A stretch of 64,000 nucleotides of DNA from RUG100 sp034927505 (lineage in GTDB: Bacteria > Bacillota > Clostridia > Peptostreptococcales > Anaerovoracaceae). Positions 1-6,953 of this stretch are shown piece by piece. The notes under the pieces are model-generated. The model was not told where the DNA came from. It saw only the letters and a list, made by a program, of their open reading frames with translations, and ran no database searches. The translations under genes were made by a program, and so were the position numbers. The stretch covers positions 124,001 through 188,000 of the forward strand of contig JAYFPY010000014.1 in assembly GCA_034927505.1 (NCBI GenBank). Reading direction: 5' to 3'. The stretch's first letter is position 1, and each line of letters begins with the position of its first letter.

Positions 1-180
1 GCGAAGAAGAAGGGCAAATACAAAAAAGTCGCCACGATCAAGAAGGGCAAAACGGTCAAGTGGACCAATAAAAAGTTGAAAAAAAAGAAGAAATATTACT
101 ATAAGATCAAGGCTTACAGGAAGGTAAGCGGCAAGTTGGTCTACAGTACGTATTCGTATGCATCCAGAAGAACAAGGTGA
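1..180 (+). CDS. C-terminal end of a surface/secreted repeat protein (partial)
   Basis: An open frame runs from the first base to a TGA at 178-180, giving about 59 residues; the gene begins outside the window. The residues are very rich in Lys and Tyr and end with a YYYKIKAYRKVSGK...YSTYSY pattern. That is typical of the last strand of fibronectin type III-like or Ig-like modules in clostridial cell-surface proteins. No catalytic motif is visible. The role is inferred from this short tail only, so adhesion or wall association is a guess. It converges with the broken gene that follows on the - strand. Confidence 0.5.
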   Translation, partial: AKKKGKYKKVATIKKGKTVKWTNKKLKKKKKYYYKIKAYRKVSGKLVYSTYSYASRRTR

Positions 181-1053
181 TCAAAGGGCCGCTTGCTGAG
201 AGATCCGGCCGTCGATGGCGGCGTTGATCCTGCGGCCGTCGATATTGCCTTTTTCGTCATCATATGTAACGATCAGATTCCGCCAGGGGACGATCCCATA
301 TTCCTCATACTGCTCCAGTTTGCGTTTGTGTTTGAACATATACGATGGGTCGCCGACCAGCCCGCAGTGCTCCCAGTAGAGGAGGCTGCCATTGGGTTCC
401 ATGATCGTAAAATCGGGATAAAACGCTTTGGTATTGATATAGACAGGCGCATCGTATCTGAAACGGATCGAGCGCCTTTTCAATTCCTCGGCGATGATGC
501 ATTCGGATTTGGACCGGACGTGCAGGCCGAAGCTGGTGATTTGAGTCTTGTTTTCCGTCTTGTAGGGATTCTGTGGGTAAGCCGAGTTCATCCACTGATC
601 AGCCTTATCTGCCGACTCATATTTCGCCCCAAGAAAAAACTCCTCCGGCAGATCCGCATAAGCATTTTTCATCATCGGCAGGATATTGTTCGGTAACGGC
701 GCCTCTGCCATATTCTCCAGATGATAGATATTTTTGTCTATGATATCCAAGGCAGTTTCTATGTATTTTCTCCGCGCCAGCGCCCGCTGCATCTTATGAT
801 CCTTAGTTATGCCGGTGCGTTTCCGCTTGCCGTTTTCCAGAAAAACCCAATTGTATCTGTTGCCTCATCGCACTAGAGTGCCCTCCGGCAAAGATTTGAG
901 TTCGTTTTTCAGGTCATTACGGCAGGAAGAGTATTCTGCTATTAGTTTTTCAATGTAGGTATCTGAATATAACAATTGATTGATTCCTTTCTTACTTTTT
1001 CTTTCACATTTTTTCTGTCTTTCAGCTGTTCGCTTTTGTTCACATTTGTTCAC
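181..1053 (-). pseudogene. PD-(D/E)XK nuclease-like protein split by an in-frame TGA
   Basis: Two ORFs on the - strand lie in the same frame and are separated only by a TGA at 867-865. The upstream part ends ...KSLPEGTLVR and the downstream part continues GNRYNWVFLENGKRKRTGIT and then a 203-residue ORF. Read through, it makes one protein of about 290 residues from a GTG near 1053. The C-terminal half has a restriction-endonuclease-like core: SECIIAEEL, then YPDFTI, then YWEHCG, then a Lys-rich helix and a GIVPWRNLIVTYD strand. I recall similar uncharacterised clostridial proteins of about this length. A CGA or AGA to TGA change would explain the break. Recoding or a sequencing error are alternatives. 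The start is uncertain because no good ribosome binding site is seen. Confidence 0.55.
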
Positions 1054-1064
1054 GTGCAAATTCG

Positions 1065-1109
1065 AAAAAGGTGTCTTATATTTGACCATGCCTTTTTTAG
1101 ACACCTTTT
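1065..1109. repeat. 45-bp hairpin repeat, copy 1
   Basis: This is identical over 45 bp to 1283-1327. The ends are an 11-12 bp inverted repeat (AAAAGGTGTCT / AGACACCTTTT) around a loop of about 21 nt, so it can fold into a hairpin with A/T tails on either strand. It lies at the presumed 5' end of the broken nuclease-like gene. An adjacent smaller inverted repeat, TAGAC...GTCTA, sits at 1111-1129. Function is unknown; terminator-like hairpin, operator or a remnant mobile repeat are all possible. Confidence 0.75.
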
Positions 1110-1282
1110 TTAGACATAAAATTAGTCTATATGAAAGCAAGATGGAAGTCAATGGAAAAATGGGAAAAAGTGGAAAATAGAAACGTCGAAAATTAGCCAT
1201 TCTTAAATTTGTTAGATTTATACAGTTGACAAGGGTACGTGTATTAGTGATTCAATTTCGATAAATAGGTAAAAAATTACAA

Positions 1283-1327
1283 AAAAAGGTGTCTTATATT
1301 TGACCATGCCTTTTTTAGACACCTTTT
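1283..1327. repeat. 45-bp hairpin repeat, copy 2
   Basis: Exact second copy of the 1065-1109 unit in direct orientation, 218 bp apart start to start. The sequence between copies is AT-rich with no convincing gene. Downstream at 1363-1382 lies a separate short palindrome (CGAATTCGG, TT, CCGAATTCG). The whole interval 1054-1405 holds only these structures. Confidence 0.75.
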
Positions 1328-1405
1328 GCCGACCAAAGAGCAATTTATGTCCGGATACGGAGCGAATTCGGTTCCGAATTCGTACTGATATGTGAAAAGA
1401 TAATG

Positions 1406-1433
1406 AAAACCCCGGCGGATCGGTCCGCCGGGG
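1406..1433 (-). terminator. Rho-independent terminator of fba
   Basis: A perfect 10-bp GC stem (CCCCGGCGGA at 1410-1419 with TCCGCCGGGG at 1424-1433) and a 4-nt loop are followed on the - strand by TTTT. It sits 15 bp past the fba stop. Confidence 0.9.
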
Positions 1434-1447
1434 TCCATCTTTAATTT

Positions 1448-2383
1448 CTATTTATTCAGGCTGCCCGAAGCGCCCAGTACGTTTTTGATCTTGTGGGCGA
1501 CCATTCTGCGGATAGCATCGCGGGCAGGTCCAAGATATTTTCTCGGATCGAAGTCTCCCGGATTCTCAACAAAATGTTTTCTGATTTCTGCGGTCATTGC
1601 AAGGCGCAGGTCGGTGTCGATATTGACTTTGCATACGCCGTGTTTTGCAGCTTCGCGGATCATATCCTCGGGAACACCCTGAGCGCCCGGGATATCGCCG
1701 CCGTATTCGTTGCATTTCTTTACGAATTCAGGCAGTACAGTTGAAGCACCGTGAAGAACCAAAGGAGTATCCGGCATCAGTGAATGTATCTTTTTCAGTC
1801 TTTCGAAATCCAGATACGGAGTACCTTTGAATTTGTATGCTCCATGGCTGGTACCGATTGCAACGGCAAGAGAATCTACGCCGGTCCTTTCGACGAACTC
1901 GACGGCTTCCTCGGGGACTGTGAATGTGGCTTCACGGATATTCACATTTACGGAATCTTCGATTCCGGCCAGTTTGCCCAGTTCGGCCTCGACCACTACG
2001 CCGTGATCGTGGGCATAATCTACGACCTGTTTTGTCAGAGCTATATTTTCTTCAAAAGGATGTTTGGATCCGTCCACCATTACTGAAGTGAATCCGTCGT
2101 CTACACACTTCTTGCAGATGTCGAAGTCCTCGCCGTGATCCAGATGAAGACATATGTCTACGCCTGTGTCCAGGATCGCAGCCTCCACCAGTTTGATCAG
2201 GTAGGCAGGCTTTGCATATTTTCTTGCCCCGGCAGATACCTGTAGGATCAAAGCTGAATTTTCCTGCTGAGCCGCTTCGACGATACCCTGGATGATCTCC
2301 ATATTGTTGACGTTGAAAGCTCCGATCGCATAGTCGCTGTTCAGGGCTTTTGCAAACATTTCTTTTGATGTAATTAATGACAT
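1448..2383 (-). CDS. fba: Class II fructose-1,6-bisphosphate aldolase
   Basis: 311 residues, the usual length for the zinc-dependent class II enzyme that splits fructose-1,6-bisphosphate into DHAP and glyceraldehyde-3-phosphate in the cytoplasm. Visible motifs are the metal-binding H80/H83 region (LHLDHGED), VEAELG at 131-136, and later histidines at H180 (GTSHGAYK) and H211 (LHGAS). The start ATG follows GGAGGTGT. It is the second gene of a short - strand unit: a small membrane-peptide gene ends 13 bp upstream, and a strong terminator follows. A tagatose-bisphosphate aldolase of the same family cannot be fully excluded, but as the only aldolase of glycolytic type here Fba is most likely. Confidence 0.95.
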   Translation of the reverse strand: MSLITSKEMFAKALNSDYAIGAFNVNNMEIIQGIVEAAQQENSALILQVSAGARKYAKPAYLIKLVEAAILDTGVDICLHLDHGEDFDICKKCVDDGFTSVMVDGSKHPFEENIALTKQVVDYAHDHGVVVEAELGKLAGIEDSVNVNIREATFTVPEEAVEFVERTGVDSLAVAIGTSHGAYKFKGTPYLDFERLKKIHSLMPDTPLVLHGASTVLPEFVKKCNEYGGDIPGAQGVPEDMIREAAKHGVCKVNIDTDLRLAMTAEIRKHFVENPGDFDPRKYLGPARDAIRRMVAHKIKNVLGASGSLNK

Positions 2384-2396
2384 TTTGACACCTCCG

Positions 2397-2570
2397 CTAA
2401 TTGACTGTTTTGTTCTGTGTTGTCTGAGTCTGATTTTGTTCGGACATGAGCTGAGGATAATCCATTATGGCTTTTATCCGAAAGAAAATCACACATGCCG
2501 CGATGACCAGAATAATCAGAGCGATGATGATATCATTTTTGTTGTAGATAAAGTCTTTGAATCTGTTCAT
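2397..2570 (-). CDS. Small single-pass membrane protein (57 aa)
   Basis: An ATG at 2570 with a GGAGGG ribosome binding site just upstream opens a 57-residue frame ending in TAG at 2397. The protein starts MNRFKDFIYNKND, then has one hydrophobic helix (about residues 14-30, IIIALIILVIAACVIFF), then a short polar tail rich in Gln, Thr and Asn. It is 13 bp upstream of fba and probably co-transcribed with it. I do not recognise the family; the architecture fits a small membrane-anchored peptide. The good ribosome binding site and tight spacing are the main support. Confidence 0.7.
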   Translation of the reverse strand: MNRFKDFIYNKNDIIIALIILVIAACVIFFRIKAIMDYPQLMSEQNQTQTTQNKTVN

Positions 2571-2611
2571 TTAATCCCTCCGTCCGATACTACTATATTA
2601 TCACAAAAGTG

Positions 2612-2640
2612 TTGAAATCTCTACTGTATTTCGGTATAAA
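2612..2640 (+). promoter_or_regulatory. Sigma-A-type promoter for the RluA-like gene
   Basis: TTGAAA at 2612-2617, a 17-bp spacer and TATAAA at 2635-2640. Transcription would start near 2647-2650, only a few bases before the first ATG at 2652, so the mRNA would be nearly leaderless. Confidence 0.6.
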
Positions 2641-2651
2641 AGTGGTGTATA

Positions 2652-3614
2652 ATGTATCTTATGGTGCAGATAAAAATAGATAAAAATGATGAAAATCAAA
2701 GACTGGACAGATTCCTGAAAAAATATTTCGGCAAAGCTCCGCTCAGTCTTATATACAAGCTGATCCGGAAAGACATAAAAATCAACGGCAAAAGAGGAAA
2801 ACCGGATACGGTTTTATCAGAAGGCGACGAGCTGGTCCTGTACATGGACGAAGAGCGTGCGCAGAGTCTGCGGGAAGAAAAACGAAGGATCAATGTGACG
2901 AAACAGTTCAACGTGGCTTTTGAAGATGACGAGATGATCGTCGTGGAAAAACCGTACGGACTGCTGACCCACGGGGACAGCTATGAAAAGAAAAATACTC
3001 TTGCCAATCAGGTGACCGGGTATCTTACAGCAAAGGGAGACTACGATCCGCGGCTGGAAAAAACATTCGTGCCTTCGCCGGTGAACCGGCTGGACAGAAA
3101 TACTACCGGGCTGGTCATATTCGGCAAGACAGCCGATGCGCTGAGGTCTATGAATAAAATGATCAGAGAACGGGATGCGGTCAGCAAGTATTATTTGACT
3201 ATAGTTGCAGGGACGATGAAAAAGCCGCTGATCCTGAAAGACAAGATGATCAAGGACGGAGATAAAAATACGGTCAGCATAGTCAGGCCGGAAGACGAAG
3301 GCAAGATGATGGAAACCATCGCAAGACCGGTCAAAACTCTTGGCGGTTATTCGCTGGTGGAAGTAGAACTGGTGACCGGAAGGACACATCAGATCCGAAG
3401 CCATCTGGCCAGTGCCGGGTTCCCGGTGATTGGAGATGTTAAATACGGGAAAAGCAATGTCAACAGACTCATGAAAAAAAAGTACGGTCTGACGACGCAG
3501 CTGCTGCATGCATGGAGGCTCACCTTCAACGAAGGACCCAGAGCAGGCCAGGTCATAACGGCTGAAAAGCCGGTGAAATTTGCAGAAATAGAGAAGGATA
3601 TTTTTGGAGAATAG
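2652..3614 (+). CDS. RluA-family 23S rRNA pseudouridine synthase
   Basis: 320 residues: an N-terminal S4 RNA-binding domain (about 12-65, RLDRFLKKYF...) and a C-terminal PseudoU_synth_2 domain (about 90-300). The catalytic motif NRLDRNTTG gives Asp149, and the TGRTHQIRSHLAS motif is intact. It isomerises uridine in structured RNA, most likely 23S rRNA as in RluC/RluD relatives; the exact target sites cannot be read from the sequence. No ribosome binding site precedes ATG 2652 or the alternative ATG at 2661, which agrees with a nearly leaderless transcript. The signal peptidase genes follow 23 bp later. Confidence 0.9.
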   Translation: MYLMVQIKIDKNDENQRLDRFLKKYFGKAPLSLIYKLIRKDIKINGKRGKPDTVLSEGDELVLYMDEERAQSLREEKRRINVTKQFNVAFEDDEMIVVEKPYGLLTHGDSYEKKNTLANQVTGYLTAKGDYDPRLEKTFVPSPVNRLDRNTTGLVIFGKTADALRSMNKMIRERDAVSKYYLTIVAGTMKKPLILKDKMIKDGDKNTVSIVRPEDEGKMMETIARPVKTLGGYSLVEVELVTGRTHQIRSHLASAGFPVIGDVKYGKSNVNRLMKKKYGLTTQLLHAWRLTFNEGPRAGQVITAEKPVKFAEIEKDIFGE

Positions 3615-3637
3615 ACAGAGGAGCAGACAGAAAAAAT

Positions 3638-4180
3638 ATGTCACAGAATAATTCGGGGTCATGGAGAGCCAGAAACAAACCATACATTTATGCAGTCGTA
3701 TTTGCGATCCTGCTGACTTTTTTTATAGCGCCGGAAGTGATGGACGACAAATCGATGTCTCCGGAGATAGACAAAGGCTCGGTAATAATAATGACAAAGC
3801 AGTCCTACTCGGCAAAACGGGGCGCGCCGGATCTGGGGACAGTAGTCGTAATGGAAAAGAACTATGCGCCGAAGGTGTCCGACGACAATATAGTAGCAAG
3901 AGTAGTCGGCAAACCGAAGGACACGGTGGAGATAAAAGGCGGCAAGCTGTACCGCAATGGAAAAGAATATAAAGTAAAAGGCGCAAACGGAGATCTGGGG
4001 AAAAGCATGAAAGTCAAGGTGGATGAAGATTCAGTATTTCTCCTGTGCGACAACAGAGACTGCAAAACTGACAGCAGAAACAGCAAACTGGGGACTGTCA
4101 GTATGAAAGAAATAAAAGGCGATGCCAAAATGATCATCTGGCCGTTTTCGGATTTTGGGAAAGTAGGCAAGAATGAGTGA
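3638..4180 (+). CDS. Degenerate signal peptidase I paralogue (probably inactive)
   Basis: 180 residues with one N-terminal membrane helix (about 17-33) and an S26 signal peptidase fold outside the membrane. The serine motif is kept (DKSMSPEIDKG), as is a box E-like CDNRDCKTDSR. The catalytic lysine box, normally IKRVxGLPGD, reads IVARVVGKPKDTVEI, so the general-base lysine is alanine and LPGD is lost. Its two downstream paralogues keep the lysine. I infer a non-catalytic or altered role, for example as partner or regulator of the active enzymes. It overlaps the next gene by 8 bp. Confidence 0.8.
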   Translation: MSQNNSGSWRARNKPYIYAVVFAILLTFFIAPEVMDDKSMSPEIDKGSVIIMTKQSYSAKRGAPDLGTVVVMEKNYAPKVSDDNIVARVVGKPKDTVEIKGGKLYRNGKEYKVKGANGDLGKSMKVKVDEDSVFLLCDNRDCKTDSRNSKLGTVSMKEIKGDAKMIIWPFSDFGKVGKNE

Positions 4181-4700
4181 TAAAACAAAAGGGACAATAA
4201 AAGAACTGGTCAAGGATGTAATAATTGCAGTGGTCATCGTTGCAGGGGTATCCATATTTATAAGACCAACTCTGGTAAAAGAGACTTCCATGGAGCCGTC
4301 GATAGAACCAAACGACTACCTTATAATGAGTAAACAGGCATATAAGTTCAGCGACTTGAAAAGAGGCGATGTAATAGTATTCAGATCGGATCTGAAACTG
4401 GAAAACGGGCATAAGAAACTGCTGATCAAAAGAGTCGTCGGCTTGCCGGGAGATGTGATAACCATTACCGGAGGAAATGTATGGCTGAACGGATCCAAGG
4501 TCAGCGAAAAATATATTGCGGACGGAGGAACACCGGGGGAAATATATAACATACAGGTGCCTAAAGGTCAGGTGTTCGTTATGGGCGATCACAGGGCTGT
4601 CAGCATCGACAGCAGAAAACTGGGGTGTATAGATCAGAACAGGATAGTGGGGAAAGCTGTGTTCAGGCTGTACCCGTTCAATGAGATAGGAGCAATATGA
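4173..4700 (+). CDS. Signal peptidase I (first active-type paralogue)
   Basis: 175 residues, the normal length of a Gram-positive type I signal peptidase. It has one N-terminal transmembrane helix (about residues 12-31), serine nucleophile motif ETSMEPSIEPNDY, lysine motif LIKRVVGLPGD and box E MGDHRAVSIDSR (His replaces the usual Asn of GDNR). It would cleave signal peptides of Sec-exported preproteins on the outer face of the membrane. It overlaps both neighbours (8 bp before, ATGA after), so the three genes are translationally coupled. Confidence 0.9.
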   Translation: MSDKTKGTIKELVKDVIIAVVIVAGVSIFIRPTLVKETSMEPSIEPNDYLIMSKQAYKFSDLKRGDVIVFRSDLKLENGHKKLLIKRVVGLPGDVITITGGNVWLNGSKVSEKYIADGGTPGEIYNIQVPKGQVFVMGDHRAVSIDSRKLGCIDQNRIVGKAVFRLYPFNEIGAI

Positions 4701-5221
4701 GCAACAACATCAAAAGTTTGATAAGAGACATAATCATAGTACTGGTCGTAGTACTGGTCGTAACATTTTTCATTAAACCAATAATCGTAAAGCAGACGTC
4801 AATGACGCCGACACTGCAGGAAAACAATTACTTGTTTGTTTCAAAGCAGGCTTATCGGTTCAGTGATCCAAAGAGAGGGCAGATCATCGTCTTCCCGACA
4901 GACGCCAATGGCGAGGAAGAGCTGTACATCAAGAGGATCATCGGGCTTCCCGGGGATACGATAGATATCAAAGACGGAGAAGTCTATGTGAACGGCGACA
5001 AAAAGAATCAGGACTACACCAGGGACGGATACACTCCGGGAGATGTGGACAGTTTCAAAGTGCCCGAGGGGCAGCTTTATGTCATGGGCGACAACCGGGT
5101 GGACAGCATAGACAGCAGGTATGAAGAAATAGGGACAGTGTCCATAGATGAAGTCACGGGAGTTGCATTCCTGAGGCTGTGGCCGCTGAACGAAATAGGG
5201 TTTTTAAAGGTGGAAAAATGA
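4697..5221 (+). CDS. lepB: Signal peptidase I (second active-type paralogue)
   Basis: 174 residues with one N-terminal membrane helix (about 9-28), nucleophile motif QTSMTPTLQENNY, lysine motif YIKRIIGLPGDTI and a full box E, GDNRVDSIDSRYEEIG. All type I signal peptidase residues are present, making this the most canonical of the three. The start overlaps the previous stop (ATGA) and its own stop overlaps the smpB start (ATGA). It probably shares the transcript of the two upstream paralogues and smpB. Confidence 0.92.
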   Translation: MSNNIKSLIRDIIIVLVVVLVVTFFIKPIIVKQTSMTPTLQENNYLFVSKQAYRFSDPKRGQIIVFPTDANGEEELYIKRIIGLPGDTIDIKDGEVYVNGDKKNQDYTRDGYTPGDVDSFKVPEGQLYVMGDNRVDSIDSRYEEIGTVSIDEVTGVAFLRLWPLNEIGFLKVEK

Positions 5222-5670
5222 GCGGAAAAAAGATCATAGCGAATAACAAAAAAGCACGCCATGACTTTTTCATCGATGATACATATGAAGCGGGCATCGT
5301 ACTGACGGGGACCGAGATCAAATCCATACGGCAGGGCAAGGTGAATATAAAAGAAAGCTACGCCCGGGTAGAGAACGGAGAGGTCATAATGTACGGTATG
5401 AACATCAGCCCATATGATCACGGGAATATATTCAATGTAGACCCGATCAGGCCGAGAAAGCTGCTGCTTCACAAAAAAGAGATAAGGAAGCTGATTGGAT
5501 ATACGACGCAGCAGGGCTTGACATTGATCCCGCTCAGGCTATATATCAACAGCGACGGCAGAGCAAAACTGGAACTGGCGGTGGCCAGGGGCAAAAAATT
5601 GTATGATAAAAGACATGATATCGCAAAAAGAGATGCTGACAGAAGAATGCAGCAGGCAAGGAGGAAATAG
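5218..5670 (+). CDS. smpB: SsrA-binding protein SmpB
   Basis: 150 residues beginning MSGKKIIANNKKARHDFF, the conserved SmpB start, so ATG 5218 (overlapping the previous stop) is chosen over an upstream in-frame ATG at 5179. Conserved features are GTEIKSIRQGKVNIKESYARV and the basic C-terminal tail (KLYDKRHDIAKRDADRRMQQARRK) that enters the decoding site. It binds tmRNA for trans-translation rescue of stalled ribosomes. The tmRNA gene itself lies 450 bp downstream. Confidence 0.97.
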   Translation: MSGKKIIANNKKARHDFFIDDTYEAGIVLTGTEIKSIRQGKVNIKESYARVENGEVIMYGMNISPYDHGNIFNVDPIRPRKLLLHKKEIRKLIGYTTQQGLTLIPLRLYINSDGRAKLELAVARGKKLYDKRHDIAKRDADRRMQQARRK

Positions 5671-5672
5671 TA

Positions 5673-5963
5673 ATGGGAGATTTTTTAGACAAAGCAAAAA
5701 AACTGGGTGCCATGGCGGCGGACAAAACAAGTGATGTAGCAGAGATCGGAAAGTACAAAGCGAAGATTGCTTCGCAGAAGGCTGAGATCAAGGATCTTGA
5801 AAAACAGATCGGCAAACGTGTCTATGATCAGTTCAAAGAACGCGATGAAGATGAGCCGATGGATGAAAACCTTCTGGATCTGTGCCAGAGCATAGACTCG
5901 GCCTACGACGAGATCACTATACTGGAAGACAAGATCGAGAACGTGAAAAACGACAAAGACTGA
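5673..5963 (+). CDS. Small coiled-coil protein of unknown function
   Basis: 96 residues, highly charged, with heptad-like helices (about 25-50 KAKIASQKAEIKDLEKQI and 70-92). No signal peptide or metal site is visible. The ATG lies behind a GGAGGAAAT ribosome binding site three bases after smpB, so it is co-transcribed. The family is not recognised; the sequence resembles small clostridial coiled-coil proteins. A terminator follows. Confidence 0.75.
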   Translation: MGDFLDKAKKLGAMAADKTSDVAEIGKYKAKIASQKAEIKDLEKQIGKRVYDQFKERDEDEPMDENLLDLCQSIDSAYDEITILEDKIENVKNDKD

Positions 5964-5983
5964 GACTGAAGGTCTGACACGAT

Positions 5984-6020
5984 GCCGGGCGGCTGAACGA
6001 AACTGTCCGGCGTTTTTATT
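5984..6020 (+). terminator. Terminator of the signal peptidase-smpB operon
   Basis: A GCCGG / CCGGC stem with a longer imperfect middle is followed by TTTTT, 25-55 bp past the last stop of the operon. Confidence 0.65.
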
Positions 6021-6041
6021 GTTGACAAATGTGGGAAATGC

Positions 6042-6109
6042 GACTAAAGCCGAATCAGAATCGGAATTAGTCGGAGCAAGTTGATACCGCCCTTTATTTA
6101 TGTTATATT
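6042..6109 (+). promoter_or_regulatory. ssrA promoter preceded by an inverted repeat
   Basis: TTGATA at 6081-6086, a 17-bp spacer and TATATT at 6104-6109 place transcription start about 7-12 bp later, close to the tmRNA 5' end at 6124. Just upstream, 6042-6074 is an interrupted inverted repeat (CGACTAA...GCCGA / TCGGA...TTAGTCG) with no T-run. It could be an operator or a second hairpin of the preceding operon. Confidence 0.6.
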
Positions 6110-6123
6110 ATAGATAGAGTTTC

Positions 6124-6483
6124 GGGGACGTAAAGGTTTCGACAGGGTCACTGAAGCGGAGTAAGCGAGCCGCAGTTTGCTCAGTCTGCGTTAAAAAGGG
6201 CACGTTAAAAATAAACGCTAAAAAAACAAACAACAATTTCGCATTTGCAGCATAGTTCTGCGCGAAGGTCAGCCTGAGTTCACCTGCAGGCACGGGGTCT
6301 GATCTAACAAATGCAGGAAACCTTATGTGAAAGCCCGGCAGCATAAGGGAACAACGGGATAACCGGTCGGATATTCTTCCTTTGGATAACCCGATAGGCG
6401 AAAATTCTTTACAAAGGATGCGCTCGGAGAAAGCTGCGTGGAACTGGTTTTGGACGCGAGTTCGACTCTCGCCGTCTCCACCA
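6124..6483 (+). ncRNA. ssrA: tmRNA (transfer-messenger RNA)
   Basis: 360 nt. The 5' GGGGACG (6124-6130) pairs with CGTCTCC (6473-6479), with one G-U, to form the alanyl acceptor stem ending in ACCA. The T-arm GAGTTCGACTC is at 6458-6468. The tag frame starts at GCT 6217 and stops at TAG 6253-6255, encoding AKKTNNNFAFAA, which ends in the usual hydrophobic AFAA-like protease degron. It works with SmpB, encoded just upstream, to release stalled ribosomes and tag nascent chains. Confidence 0.97.
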
Positions 6484-6490
6484 ACAGTAA

Positions 6491-6528
6491 AAAAATATAT
6501 ACGGACAGCGTCCGTGTATTTTTTTTGC
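6491..6528 (+). terminator. ssrA terminator
   Basis: A hairpin with arms ATACGGAC / GTCCGTGT and an A-rich left flank is followed by a run of eight T residues, directly after the tmRNA 3' end. Confidence 0.85.
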
Positions 6529-6540
6529 TGATAATGAATC

Positions 6541-6690
6541 GGGAGAGTCGGACTCGCGTAGCGAGTGAGACGAACGGCTGAGCACCCGGCACTGTGACCG
6601 GCGAGCGGGAGCGAGACAGAACAGATGCGGGCGCCATGCAAAGAGAGCAGCAGCTGTGCTGCGTGGCTCTCGACTGCGTCTCCACCAAAC
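6541..6690. repeat. ssrA-derived fragment: inverted T-arm and duplicated 3' end (att-like)
   Basis: Positions 6543-6558 match the reverse complement of the tmRNA T-arm (6455-6470) at 15 of 16 bases. Positions 6677-6687 exactly repeat the tmRNA 3' end CGTCTCCACCA. Between them are further hairpins (for example GAGAG-CAGCAGC... near 6646-6675). The 3' end of ssrA is a classic tyrosine-recombinase attachment site, so this is probably an old att scar at the left edge of the island. No integrase gene is present in the window. The rest of 6691-6892 shows no gene. Confidence 0.5.
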
Positions 6691-6892
6691 GATACTTTAG
6701 ACGAACACTTGTCAACACTGCTTTGCAAGTGCTTTTTATTGTTATCATAATCAACTGGTTTTTCGTTTTGCACATTGTGTTATAGTTATTTGTTTTTATA
6801 GATGTAACAGCATAATTATGTTGACATTACTGCCGGCAAAAAGTTATCCTTCTCAATAGGATCAAGATGCATAGAGAAGATGCTTATTCAGG

Positions 6893-6922
6893 GATATTGC
6901 ACGAAGTGTAATATCTTTTTTA
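6893..6922 (+). terminator. Strong hairpin terminator in the toxin gene leader
   Basis: GATATTGCAC (6893-6902), a 3-nt loop and GTGTAATATC (6906-6915) form a perfect 10-bp stem followed by TTTTTT. It lies only about 30 bp before the toxin ATG and has no upstream gene to terminate, so it may be an attenuator. Small hairpins precede it (6847-6863 and 6869-6883). Confidence 0.7.
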
Positions 6923-6953
6923 TGCGGGGAATTGACAATAGGAGGATAGGCTA

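Noticed and set aside
193..696. Plus-strand ORF over the nuclease-like gene
   Set aside because: Mirror of the - strand gene; no ribosome binding site and no protein-like pattern.
865..867. In-frame TGA as a selenocysteine codon
   Set aside because: The protein is nuclease-like with no redox motif, and the flanking residues suggest a normal basic position; a nonsense mutation is simpler.
1065..1327. Two spaced identical repeats as a mini CRISPR array
   Set aside because: Only two copies, 45 bp with long hairpin arms and a 173-bp spacer; no cas genes in the window.
6483..6953. A tRNA gene after ssrA
   Set aside because: The repeated CGTCTCCACCA and T-arm-like piece do not fold into a full cloverleaf; they fit ssrA fragments.
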